A DNA stretch of 64,000 nucleotides from Alnus glutinosa (taxonomy: Eukaryota > Streptophyta > Magnoliopsida > Fagales > Betulaceae): assembly GCF_958979055.1 (NCBI RefSeq), contig NC_084886.1, positions 41,590,654-41,654,653 on the forward strand, in the 5' to 3' direction. This document shows, in pieces, positions 49,905-61,132 of the stretch. Position 1 is the first letter of the stretch, and each line of letters opens with the position of its first letter. The position numbers and the translations under genes are program-made. The notes under the pieces were generated by a model. It was not told the origin of the DNA and searched no databases. It saw nothing but the letters and a program-made list of their open reading frames with translations.

Positions 49905-51285
49905 CTAGCCCTGCCGAGCACGTTTCTTCCAGGGCAAAATGCTTCGGGGTTGTTCTTGAGGTTTCTTTGATTTGAGCCCTTCTACTGATTTTGAAGTAGA
50001 TGCACCCTTACCTACAGGTGATCGAGAAACAACCATGTAGCTCCCCTTTTTATGGACATGTGGATGGTACGTGTGAGTCACAAGATCCTTCTCCAGCTGG
50101 ATGTCACTCTCCTCATCCACCTCCTGCCATGTCATGACTCCATTAATCGGGTCCCGAGATCTAAAATATTTCTTTTTGGATTGACCATTCACTAACCCCA
50201 CCAGATCATCTGTTACTGTCTTGTCTGGAATACGTTGAGAATGGATGGTTTCCTTAAAAACCTCCCGTGACCCCTGTATCAGTTTTGAAAAGCTCTTCCA
50301 TAACGTTCACCACTTGAGTAATTGGATCCTTAGCATTAATTTCTTGCCCTAAATGCCAAGCTCTTTCCCTTTCGGACGACATCTGCGAGTTGCTAGGGTT
50401 TAGCCCAAGCGCTTCCCCGCCGCCTTCAGCACTGTGCACTTCCTCCGTGGAACCGTCATCTCAGTAGTTGGCAGAGGTACTCCTCTTGTCCCTGGATCCA
50501 TATGAGGGGGCCCTATACCCTGCATGGCCTCGTGTTTCCCTGAACAAACCACCCCCCCGGACGAAAAGAAGGCATCACATGAAGCCAACTACCATAAGGG
50601 AGAGCATCTTCCTTAACTGGGAGCGCCGTGACCCCATGTTAGCACACCCTTGGCTTCCATGCTTTATGATTCCACAACTATAACAAAACTTGAGCAGTTT
50701 CTCGTACTTAAATGCCACCTAAATGGTCTGGTTCGAGACATGGAGTACACGACCCCTTGCCAACGGCTTTGTTATATCAATGGAGATTTTCACTCTAAGG
50801 AACTCCCCCCATCCAGCCTCACTGTCAGCAACACCTACTGATTCCCCAAATTTTTGACCAGCTGCCTTCCCCATGCAGGCAAGGGGTAGGTTGTACATCC
50901 GCACCCAGAAGGAGGCTATATCGAAATTCAGACTGGATGGATGAGTAAGACCATCAAACTCTTTTAAGGAAACCGGGTTCCCATCATAGAGCCACAACCT
51001 ACCCTCCAGAACACGATACTTAACCCACACATGTTCGAACTCCACAATAAACATGTTGTCCCCAATGGCGTTGAAGGATACCTCTCCCATCGGACTCCAT
51101 GCTTGGAGAAGCAGGGCTTTGAGGAAATCCTTAGGTAGTATCCTGTCCGCCATCAGTTTTCCTAGCAAACAGTGATTACCTCGTTTGACCAATGGCACGA
51201 TCTCGAAAGATTCCATACAAACCCCCGCTTGTTTTGCTTCTCCCAATGAAAACTTTTCCCACATCATGGATAACTCCTTTTCCAT
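49905..51285 (-). pseudogene. LINE ORF1-like protein (DUF4283, CCHC)
   Basis: 51285-50719 encodes DUF4283 (LVKRGNHCLLGKLMADRIL, AWSPMGEVSFNAIGDNMFIV, FWVRMYNLPLACMGKAAGQK, GWGEFLRVKISIDITKPLAR). A stop at 50719 precedes a single CCHC-like knuckle (KFCYSCGIIKHGSQGC). 50201-49905 is the basic C-terminal tail. ORF1 proteins of L1 elements bind the RNA. Confidence 0.85.
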
Positions 51286-51300
51286 GAATCACAAAGATCC

Positions 51301-51937
51301 TCCACCACGATCAGATCAACACAAAAACAAGTAGGTGATGGCCTATCGAAAGCTCTATGTCTAAACAAGACGAGAGGGCGACAGCTTTACCCTAAAACAT
51401 ATTCTTTAAAACATCATCAAGTTTAAATTAAAGTTATCATCAAATTTTAAATGGTTATAATCCATTCCAAATTCTTAGTTTTGGTTTTTAATTTAAGAAA
51501 AACAATTGATATGATCTCTAGGATTTGTACTTGTACCAAATAAATTCTTAGGGTACCAAAAATATCTTGCAAATTCCTGGATTAGTTAACTGTCCAAAAT
51601 AGCTCTTATCATCTTTTTGCAAGATAAAAATGGCATAATCAGTGAGTTAAACCAACCTTGTTGTCACATCATTGATGAAAAACAGGTCAACATCAAATAA
51701 AAAAGATTAAAAAAAAAATTGGAAAGAGAAGAAGAAAGGTTGGTGGCCTCTATATGCTCCCTCCATAGATTTGAAGGCTTAAGAGAAAAAATTTAAGTAA
51801 GGCAATTTTTTTTTTTTTAAAAAATATTAATTAAATAATATCTATTTTAATTTTTATAGTATTTTTATTCAAAAATCATTCTGTCTTGCTTTTTGGGATG
51901 TAAAATTACTTATTAAATTTTTTTTATTTAAGCTTTT
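51301..51937. other. AT-rich DNA between LINE and solo LTR
   Basis: The beginning may be LINE 5' untranslated sequence. The rest has no gene or repeat with defined ends. Confidence 0.4.
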
Positions 51938-53090
51938 TGTTAGTGATTGGCTACATTCTGTTAGACAAAATCACTTCTATGTAATATTGCTTATTAATCA
52001 GGGATGCTGTTTATATTCAGCGTCTTCATTTCAGTTACGTGCTTCAAGAAGATTTTGTGCGGATTTCAAGACAGAGAAGTTTGAATCCTTTGCATCCGTT
52101 CGGACGACGTGGTATTCCATCTGGACGCTCATCAGTCAAGCAACATCCGTCCGGATGACGAGATCTTTTCGTCTAGACTCCCATCTGTATCCAAAAGTTT
52201 CGAACTGTTCCAGGATGCATCCGTTCGGATGTCTCAGCAACACGTCCGGACGCTCTTCAGTGTTCGACAAGTTAAAGGATTTCCTTTCCAAAAACGAATA
52301 TGGGAAGACAATTGCAACCATCTAGACGACGTTGTTATTTCCTTCCGGACGCTATCCTTGATAAGGCAAGACGTGCAGAAGATGTGCAACCGTCCGGACG
52401 TCTGTCTACATTGTCTTATTGCTTAGACCTTATTACAGAAATTGCGTGCAACAGAAGTGCAACTGTCTGGATGCTAGGGCAACATCGTCTGGATGCGGCT
52501 CTATTCAGGAAAGAATTTAAGCGAATTTGGAAAGCTGGTTGCAAAGTTGACTGTCCGGACGCTCTCAGCTACTGTCCGGACGCCGCCTAGAGAAAATCGA
52601 TTCAGACTCGATTTAGGTCTTTTGTAGCCTATAAATAGAGGCCTTTAAGCATGTAATTTGTAAGAATTCGGTATTGAATTCCCTAGTGCTTAGAGAGTAA
52701 TTTTATGAGTTATTGTGCTGATCCGCTTGCTCTCAAGCCGTTGCCGAAATGCTGTTGCTATGTTCGTGTGAAGTCTATCTTAGGGAGGAGCCCTAAGGAA
52801 AAGGATACCTCTTCAAGTAGGTGACTTGGTTGGGAGGCATTCGTGTTGGGTTACACGCCAGAGTTCAAGGTACGACCACTGCATAAGGGTAAGTGAGTGC
52901 TACTGCTTTGTAACTAGCTTTGTCTTTTGAACAGTGAATATCCTGGGTTTGGCTAACCCGGAGTGGTTTTTCTCTTAATTGAGTTTTCACTTCGTTAAAA
53001 AAATATCTGTATCATTCAATTTATGCTTTTACAATATTTTATTACACGTTACACACACGCATGTTAAATTAGAAGTCACTTTATTTTTCA
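51938..53090 (+). mobile_element. solo LTR, perfect CTTTT target duplication
   Basis: TGTTAGTGATTGGCTACATT...TTATTTTTCA, 1153 bp, flanked by CTTTT at 51933-51937 and 53091-53095. It has about four exact GTCCGGAC and many decayed forms (GTTCGGAC, GTCTGGAT, ATCTGGAC). Confidence 0.92.
52630..52636 (+). promoter_or_regulatory. TATA box of the solo LTR
   Basis: TATAAAT in TAGCCTATAAATAGAGG, after the palindrome array. Confidence 0.72.
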
Positions 53091-53194
53091 CTTTTTAATA
53101 TCTCATTTTTAATTGATAATATGGCTAATTTTAATCTTTCTTTTAACGTTGTTGATCTTATGTGGGATTTTTTTTTTCAATTTTAATTTTTTAA

Positions 53195-53732
53195 GGAAAA
53201 ATTGTACCATTGGTCCTTGTGGTTGGCCTAAATTACAAATCGCTCCCTCTAGTATCCAAATTAATTCAGTGATCCTTGTGGTTTGCTTAATTTATAAATT
53301 ACTCACTGAAGTTAAATTCCGTTAAAATTTTTGACAGATTCTATTAGGTGTCATATCAGCGCCAATAAAATGGCGACACGTGTTAATCATAATAATAAAA
53401 AAATAAAACTTTAAAAATTATTTTATTTTAAAAAGAAAATAGAAAAAAGAAAATGGGTGGTTGTTGGCCCTGAAGGGTGGTCGCACGGCACCCTGCACGC
53501 CACCCACCCCTAGGGGCGGGACACCTGGCCACCTCTTTTCATATTTTTTTTTTCCTATTTTAAATTTTTCTCTGTTTTTTAAATTATTTTAAATTTTATT
53601 ATTTTTTAATTTAAAAATGATACGTGTCAAGGGTATTATGAGAATATTTTTCCAAATGGGGTCTTTTTGGTAGTTTGGTGGGCCAGAATCCAAGGGTTGG
53701 TAGTTTAAGGGGCTTAAATGTAATTTTTCCCC
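53195..53732. mobile_element. MITE-like repeat with GGAAAAATT ends
   Basis: It starts GGAAAAATTGTACCATTGGT. It ends AATTTTTCCCCC, whose reverse complement starts GGGGGAAAAATT. Between them are phrases common in plant repeats (GTCCTTGTGGTT, GACACGTGTTAATC) and a GC-rich core at 53455-53530 like that at 21065-21135. Mutator-type assignment is a guess. Confidence 0.5.
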
Positions 53733-53840
53733 CTTTTTTTGTTTTTTTGATCAAAAGTTGAAACTTTTATTAGAAAAATCAATTCAACTGGGGATATGAA
53801 AATCCCTGCCTACAATATCACAAATACAAGTTGGAGTTTC

Positions 53841-55337
53841 TGTTAGTTTTTGTGTTGGCTGCATTCTGTTGGACAAAATCACTTATATGTAATGTTGCTG
53901 CTTTCACAGGGATGCTGCTTTATCCAGAGTCTACTCCTCAGCTATGTTCTTCGAGAAGATTTTGTGAAGTTTTCAAGGATTTATTTCGGTTCCCTGGCAG
54001 CTATCCGGACGACGTGGAATTCCGTCCGGACGCTCATCAGTCAGCAACATCAGTCTGGACGACGAGAACTTTCCGTCCGGACACCCATCAGTCAGCAACA
54101 TCAGTCTGGACGACAAGAACTTTCCGTCCGGACGCCCATCAGTGTCTAGAAGCTTCGAACAGTTCAAGATTGCATCCGTCCAGACGTAATGGCAAATCGT
54201 CTGGACGCTCTTCAGAGTTCGAAAAGATCCCAATATTCCAGCGCTTTCGTCCGGACGACGTGGTTATACCATCCGAACGCCATTCAGGGTTTGACAAGCA
54301 TTAGGGTTTCTGCCTCAAGACACAGTTATGGGAAGACGGCTGCTACCGTCCAGACGATGTGTGATCCCGTCCGGACGATGTTCTCCATAAGGCAAGAAAC
54401 CCTAATGCTTCATGTATGGAAATTGTGTGCACCAGTTCAACCGTTTGGACGTCACCCTTCGAGGTCCGGACGCTCCAAAGCCTTATTTTGGTAATTACGT
54501 GCAGCCAAAGTGCAACCGTTCGGACGCTAGGGCAACACCGTCCGGACATGGCCTTGTTATGGGAGCTTTCAGTACTATTTTGGAAAGGCGGTTGCAGTTG
54601 ACCGTCCGGACGCCCTTCGGTATTTTGATCATAACTTTTTACTCAAATATCGGATTGGGACAAAATTGGCGTCGTTGGAAATCTGACAAAAAATGCTGTC
54701 AACTGACCATTCGGACGGCCACTATAAGCATCCAGACAGAACCCATCCGGACGGCCCTCCAGAAAATTCCAGAATTACTTTCCGGACAAGAAAAACATGA
54801 CCTGTCCGGACGGCCCAAGGCTCCCGTCTGGACGCGCGTGTTTCAGACTCCGTTTTGGACTCTTTTTTGGGTTTCCTAAGCCTATAAATAAGAGGCTTGA
54901 GGCATGCTTTCAACATAAAATTCGGTAGTGAATTCCATACAGCTTAGAGAGGGTGTTTAGGGAGATATTGAAGATTTGCTAGCTCTCTAGCTTTGCCAAG
55001 TGTGTGATTTGATCAGCTGTGAAGTCTATCTTAGGGGTTGGCCCTAAGGTAAAGGATTCCATTGAAGACCCCTTCAGGTAGGAGACCTGGTTGGGAGGCG
55101 TTCATGTTGGGTTACACGTTAGAGAGCAAGGTACGACCACTGCATCAGGGGTATGTGAGTTAATGCTTTGTATCTAGTCTTGTCTTCTGAATAGTGGATA
55201 TCCTGGGTTTGGCTGCCCCGGAGTGGTTTTTCTCTTAATTGAGTTTTCACTTCGTCAACAAAATATTTGTCTCCTTTAAATTCCGCATTTAATATTTTGT
55301 TGCACACTGTTAAATTAGAAGTCCATTTAATTTTTTA
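53841..55337 (+). mobile_element. solo LTR, perfect GTTTC target duplication
   Basis: TGTTAGTTTTTGTGTTGG...AATTTTTTA, 1497 bp, flanked by GTTTC at 53836-53840 and 55338-55342. About nine exact GTCCGGAC copies. The terminal CA has become TA. Confidence 0.9.
54893..54899 (+). promoter_or_regulatory. TATA box of the solo LTR
   Basis: TATAAAT in AAGCCTATAAATAAGAGG; the array ends about 60 bp upstream. Confidence 0.72.
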
Positions 55338-55359
55338 GTTTCTTCAACCCAAACCCTAT

Positions 55360-56131
55360 TTATGACACACAAAATCGCCCTCGGGCTATGGTATGAGCGG
55401 CCGCATTCCCACTTTTCTTGACATATATGACGCTCCCCGATCTTAAAAGGCACAAACCCTCTTTAATACCATCAACTAAATACCCAAATTTGCTCCAATT
55501 ATTCCCCTCCGCTTTAATTGCCAATACAATCTGCAGTGCATCTCCATCCAATATAATATCATTAAAGCCCATCTCTTGACATAATTCCACAGCGTGTAAA
55601 GCTGCCAATGCTTTCGCTACTATTGGTTCAGCTACAACGTTCCTTGTAGTGCTACGAATAGCTAGGACAATGCCTTCATGATCCTTGACAACAGTGCCCA
55701 ATCCAATGTGTCCTTGATTTTTATCCACTGCCACATCCCAGTTAACCTTATACTTTTTCTATTAGTGGGGGTTGCCATGAATATGGTGAAACTTCATGTG
55801 TGGTACTTCGGAGCTTCATCTCTGTATGCATAGCCCTTCGAAAATCGCCTATAGATTGCCTGACTTCAAGAATTACCTTTTGAGGGTGAGTAAACTCATT
55901 CCCAACCACTACCCCATTGCGACGTAGCCAGATTTTTCGTGCCACAACCGTCATAATCTCGATGTCAGCAACTTCACACCTCCCCATTAGTGTCTTAACC
56001 AGGGTTGCAAAGGAGGAGCCCCCACTAGTACATTTTTGGAACTGTTTTGGGCCATAGCCCCACACATCCTGTGCTAAAGGGCAATTCCAAAGAATATGTT
56101 GTATGGTTTCTTCTTCATGCTCGAATATCAT
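55360..56131 (-). pseudogene. LINE zf-RVT end and RNase H
   Basis: 56131-55748 encodes the zinc-binding end (TIQHILWNCPLAQDVWGYGP, RKIWLRRNGVVVGNEF). 55734-55360 encodes RNase H: MAVDKNQGHIGLGTVVKDHE, AKALAALHAVELCQEMGFND, DGDALQIVLAIK and KSGNAAAHTIAR. A stop separates the two. The RNase H is well preserved compared with the LINE at 38.7 kb. Confidence 0.88.
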
Positions 56132-56770
56132 ACTAAAAGCACAGAAACCACACCTCGTCGGAAGAGATTCTGTTTGGTTGGAAGAGTGTCATGACATGCT
56201 CGCCACATGAACATTTTGACCACATTGGGAGCTTTCAGCCTCTATAGCATCTTCCATAACTTATTCTCATCCCGCTGCCTTGAATTGCCACTCCGCCTTG
56301 TGTCTTGTAGTTCTTTTTCCATATGATATGCATTTCTAACCAAGAACTCTCCATTCGTAGTGCCCCTCCATTTCAAAAACACATCTTGAGCTTGCACAAG
56401 GCTTATAGGAATTTTGCTAATGACGCGAGCTTCTTCTTCATGAAAAATGTCTTGAATAAGAGGTAAGTTCCACCAGTGGGAGTCTTAGTCGATGAGCACG
56501 ATAACCCATGCATCCTCCAGCAATATGCTTCGTGGAGATTGGACCACATAAGTTGTTGGGGTCGGGTGCCATTTGTCGCCCTAGATGTGGATATCTCTTC
56601 CATCCCCCACTCGTCACACAAGCCCATTGTTAAGAACATCAGATGCAGACAACAAACTCCTCCATGCGAAAGACGGTCTTGTTCCCAAAGTAGCCCCTAA
56701 AATTGTAGTGTGTGGGTAATATTTTGCTTTGAGAATCTGTGCTACCAAATAAGTAGGACTCTACATCAAT

Positions 56771-57321
56771 CTCTAGCATTGCTTGATACAATACATTGTG
56801 ACATTAATTGATACAATACATTGTGACAAAATAGATTTTTAGTATTTTTTTCTATTAAAAATTAAACAATGGCCAAGCAGTTAAGCACTATAAGTTGAGA
56901 AAAACGAAATCATAAATACGGATGGTGTGATGGTTATTGATGTATTTTTGGAATTGGGTTAAATACAATTCACCTTTTCAAAGTTGTCACCCATTTTCAA
57001 TTTGGCTACCAAAATTTAAAAATTTACAATGTGCTCCCACAAAGTTTCCAGAATTTTCAACGTCGCCCTTCCATCTGCCTTATTCGTCAAACCAGACGGA
57101 ATTTGCATCACATGCATGTCACATGACTTTTTCGGTCCAAACTTCTCCATTTTACCCTTATTTAGGCTTGTTCAATTACCGTTTTGACCTTTAAAAAAAC
57201 CCACGTGTGTTTAGACAAATTTGCACTTGAAAAAAAGCTGAAAAATGGAAAAAAAAAAAATAAAAAAAATAAGCAAAAGCAATTATAGTCATCATCACAG
57301 AAGCAATTATAGCAAAAACAT
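56771..57321. other. AT-rich spacer
   Basis: No gene. 56955-57190 has wording typical of dispersed plant repeats (CACCTTTTCAAAGTTGTCAC) without visible ends. Confidence 0.4.
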
Positions 57322-57486
57322 ATTGAAAGTATGGAATTCAGATTACACAAGGAAATGAAAAGCACTAAAATTAACTAAGAAGATACACCTGAGAAAATCG
57401 AACCCCCAAAAGATGCATGATTATCTCTCTCACCCATGCCTCATATATATAGAGGATGAGATTACAAAATAATATCTAAAGAAGAG

Positions 57487-57652
57487 ATAAGACAAGATAA
57501 GATAAGATAGGATAGGATATGATAAGATAGGATAAGATAAGATAGGATATGATAGGATATGATAAGATAAGATAAGATAGGATAAGATAAGATAAGATAG
57601 GATAGGATAGGATAGGATAAGATAGGATAGGATAGGATAAGATAAGATAAGA
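57487..57652. repeat. GATAAG/GATAGG minisatellite (left arm)
   Basis: About 33 five-base units of GATAA, GATAG and GATAT type, irregularly mixed. The reverse complement recurs at 59098-59216 with fewer units, so the arms differ in array length. Confidence 0.9.
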
Positions 57653-59097
57653 GATATTTGGAAATATCTAAGATATTTTGGGAATATCTGAAAATATCTA
57701 AAAATATCTGAGAAATATCTAGAAAATATCTAGGATATTTAAAATATCAAGGAAGAGTGACATGTCAACATTGTTCTAGATTGTTTCAAAAATATCCAAA
57801 TTCGATCGATCGATTATGAAGTCGATCGATCGCATTTCGCTTGATCGCATTCGTGGTTACCCTATCTCGATCGATCGCATCTCGTACGATCGATTTTTCT
57901 TCGATCGATCGATTATAAAGTCGATCGATCGATTTGCCTTAGCTGAATCTTCACTTGGCAGGAGCAACTTTGAACTCTGGAATGACCAAATCGCCCTTTA
58001 TGTATTTTCAGGTCTAATTCAGGTGTTTTGAATTAGATTTCAATTAAGACCTGAAAATAAGACAAAACACTAAAACACAACAAAATGTTATATTTACAAC
58101 ACAAACTAGGTATAACAAATGTAAATTAAGGGGTCTTGAATCAAATAATTCAAGACTTATCATACCCCCAAACTTACATAATACTAGTCCCTAGCATTAC
58201 AACTAGATTTTAAAATACAAACAACTAATCTACATCCTCTTTCGTGGGAAACGCGATTGCATTTACTACATGCAACAAGCCTTTTAAACCCCTAGGCTAC
58301 CCTAGTGGACGAGTGAAGTCTCATGAAGGTTTAGCAGAAATGCTACCTACAAACATTATCTTTACAAAATATACATGTTACCTAATAGAAAGAAGTATCA
58401 TCAAAACTATGGTTCATAATTCATGAACAACTTTAAACTAATAAACTCCATCTTCACACAATTAAGAAAATCATAGTCTACTTATTCACAAATGGCCGGC
58501 TAAGATCTCACATGTTAAAAATGATGCAGTTTGATATTAACATACAATTATGGAGCTTTCAAAGAATATAACCTACATACATGCTCCAGTGTCTCAAAAT
58601 TCTTTGTATCTCTCATCAAATGGAATCAGTAAGGCATAGACAGAATTTATCAAGTTCAAAACTAGAATTATTTTAAGGTCTTAATTGAAATCTAGTTCAA
58701 AACACTTGAATTAGACCTGAAAATACATCAAGGGCGATTTGGTCATTTCCAGAGTTCAAAGTTGCTCCTACCAAGTGAAGAATCGGCTAAGGCAAATCGA
58801 TCGATCGACTTTATAATCGTTAGATCGAATCATCAGTCGAAGAAAAATCGATCTTACGAGATGCGATCGATCGAGACAGGGCAACCACGAATGCGATCGA
58901 GCGAAATGTGATCGATCGACTTTATAATCGATCGATCGAATTGGATATTTTCGGAACAATGTTGACATGTCACTCTTCCTTGATATTTTAAATATCCTAG
59001 ATATTTTCTAGATATTTTTAGATATTTTTAGATATTCCTTAGAAATTTTTAGATATTCTTAGATATTTCCAAAATATCTTAGATATTTCCAAATATC

Positions 59098-59216
59098 TCT
59101 TATCTTATCATATCCTATCTTATCTTATCCTATCCTATCCTATCCTATCCTATCATATCCCATCTTATCTTATCTTATCTTATCCTATTCTATCTTATCT
59201 TATCTTATCTTATCTC
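59098..59216. repeat. TATCC/TATCT minisatellite (right arm)
   Basis: Inverted counterpart of the left-arm array, about 24 units. Confidence 0.88.
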
Positions 59217-59378
59217 TTCTTTAGATATTATTTTGTAATCTCATCCTCTATATATATGAGGCATGGGTGAGAGAGATAATCATGCATCTTTTGGGGGTTC
59301 GATTTTCTCAGGTGTATCTTCTTAGTTAATTTTAGTGCTTTTCATTTCCTTGTGTAATCCGAATTCCAGACTTTCAAG

Positions 59379-61132
59379 ATAGTGTTATTAGTTTATTTAA
59401 ATCTTGTTTTCTTTTATTTCATGCTTAGATTAGTTTACTTCATGTCTAGCTAAATTAGTTCTTAGGGCTAGAGGATATCAAAACCCATGCTAAAAGGTTT
59501 TGTCTTCAAGATTCCAATCCATTTATTCATGAAAAAGAGATTTGCTTGTCTATGAGTTTTCTTGGATCCTTGAGTAAAACCAACATTCTTGAAAGGGAAC
59601 GATGTCTTTTGCAATGGTTCTATTTAACATGATATGTGTTTACTTATTAGAGTTACCTTATAGGGTATGCCAGGGAGCACCGATCATTTCATACCTTTGG
59701 TAGTGTAAAACGTCTTTCCATTGTAGTTTAATCTTTACATGGAATAGATCGGTGTGAAACTAGATACCTTATCATTGTGGCCTAATTAGGGTTTTCATGT
59801 ATCGTGTATTCTTATTAGGATGTTTTATAAAGTAGTAAGCTAGGGAGCATCAATCCCCCACACCTTTGGCAATATAAACGTTTTTCAATTATAGATTAAT
59901 CTTTACGTGGTAAGTGTTTGATGTGAAACTAGGTGCTTTATAACTACATCCTAACGAAAGTATTTTCATGTCAAGGTCATCGTAATGGTTGACACCCATT
60001 ACGCGCTCATATCATGTATGTTAGGAAGATCCATGTAGACTTTAAGCATTTCATTGGTTGAGGATTAGATGAGATCAATACCCTAAGTTTCTTTTAAGTT
60101 TGTTTCATTTTCCATCTTTATTACCTTATTTGTTGTAGCTTCAATTCTACAACCTTTACTTTGTTTTTATTTTTAAGTTGAGTTAAATACGCTCTTTAAG
60201 TATCCCGTTACGTAAAACAACCCCCAATCTCTGTGGTTCCATAACCCTTACTATAGTACAATTGATTTGTACTATTGCGAAGTGGTTCAATATATAAATG
60301 TAAACTATTTCTAAGCTTAAGGTGGGATATTACAATCATAACGTAATAACATCAAGTCTATTATCAAAATGGTCATAGACCAAATATATCTACTAAATCA
60401 TTAAATAATACACACCAAGTCTTAGAATATCAGGGATACATAATAAAGTTTGAAAATCATCAAGCCATACAGCTAATTTTAGAGATAACAAAGAGTTATA
60501 AAGATAATCCTAGGCGAGATATTACATTCATAACATATTAACATCAAGTCTATTATTAGTATGGTCATAGACCAAATAGATCAACTAAATCATGAAATAA
60601 TACACACCAAGTCTTAGAATATCAGGGATACATAATAAAGTTTGAAAATCATCAAGCCATACAAGTAAGTCTAGAGATAACAAAGAGCTATAAAGATAAT
60701 TCTCAAGGGTCCTGGTGGTAAATCAAATGCCACCACCACAAAAATACTTAAAACGAGAAATCCTTCTCCATATGATGAGCCTCCATGTACTCAATCATCT
60801 CCGGGTTAGACCTAAAGGTTAGAGTAACTAGATCATCCTTGGTGAGTCTTCTTTAGGGATGTAAATAAACCAGTCCATTCGACAACCCGCTCGGTTTAGC
60901 TCGATCCGAACTCGAGCTCGATACTGTAGAAACTCGATCGTTACCGTAGAAACCCGCTCGATTAGTAAGTGATACATACCCGACTCGCTCGACAAAACTC
61001 GATAGGGGCTCGCGAGCTTAACTCGTTTAAAGCTCAACAGGATCGTTCATCCGGCTTGTTAGTCCGACTCGTTAGCTCGTTCATATCTTACATATATATT
61101 AGTGAAAATAGTAAATATAGTATAATATATAT
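59379..61132. other. possible gypsy-type non-coding debris and repeats
   Basis: 59380-60310 lacks frames. CAATCTCTGTGGTTCCATAA (60223) followed by TATAGTACAATTGATTTGTA recalls the ends of plant gypsy LTRs, so this and the adjacent arm may come from such an element. Within it a segment recurs imperfectly (GGGAGCACCGATC at 59670; GGGAGCATCAATC at 59843). 60854-61132 starts TAGGGATGTAAATAAACC and is rich in CTCGAGCTCG words, like the left part of a hAT-type repeat cut by the LTR element at 61133. Confidence 0.4.
60321..60702. repeat. tandem duplication, two 190-192-bp units
   Basis: Unit 1 60321-60512 and unit 2 60513-60702 align throughout, sharing CACCAAGTCTTAGAATATCA and GATACATAATAAAGTTTGAA with few changes. 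No coding potential. Confidence 0.9.

Larger units (their letters stand above)
38697..51300 (-). mobile_element. L1-like LINE, split by two LTR insertions
   Basis: On the minus strand a full LINE order is visible: ORF1-like DUF4283 plus CCHC (51285-49905), endonuclease (about 49760-49100), RT (48830-47715, 46398-46169, 40698-39897), RT zinc-binding domain (39878-39507) and RNase H (39091-38784). A minus-strand A-rich tail lies at 38697-38727. The two interruptions are 40699-46163 and 46399-47714. Without them the element is about 5.8 kb, a normal plant L1 length. The frames are broken, so it is inactive. The word TAAAGTTAT occurs at both ends (near 38684 and 51429) and might be a relic target duplication, but it is weak. 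Confidence 0.9.
53735..56770 (-). mobile_element. 5'-truncated L1-like LINE with a nested solo LTR
   Basis: The minus strand carries the linker region (LGTRPSFAWRSLL, WRVGDGR, 56700-56400), the RT zinc-binding domain (VVKMFMWRACHDTLPTKQNL, then 56131-55748 with TIQHILWNCPLAQDVW) and RNase H (55734-55360). The 3' untranslated region and a minus-strand A-rich tail lie at about 53735-53840. The solo LTR 53841-55337 splits the RNase H end from the tail. The RT core and endonuclease are absent. Confidence 0.88.
57322..59378. repeat. large inverted repeat with minisatellite arms
   Basis: The left arm 57322-58061 is the inverted copy of the right arm 58667-59378, around a 605-bp spacer. Outer ends: TTGAAAGTATGGAATTCAG against, in reverse, TTGAAAGTCTGGAATTCGG. 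Inner ends: TAGACCTGAAAATAC against GTATTTTCAGGTCTA. Each arm holds in order an inner unique part, a cluster of ATCGATCG words, a stretch of AATATCTAGA-type repeats, a GATAAGATAGGATA minisatellite (57487-57652; 59098-59216) and a unique outer part with TATATATAGAGG. Either a foldback transposon or two head-to-head LTR-like copies. Confidence 0.88.

Noticed and set aside
57487-57652. CRISPR-like or regular array
   Set aside because: Units are 5 bp with no unique spacers; it is a minisatellite.
57816-58031. Frame with repeated IDR/DRS residues
   Set aside because: Arises from ATCGATCG repeats in the foldback arm.
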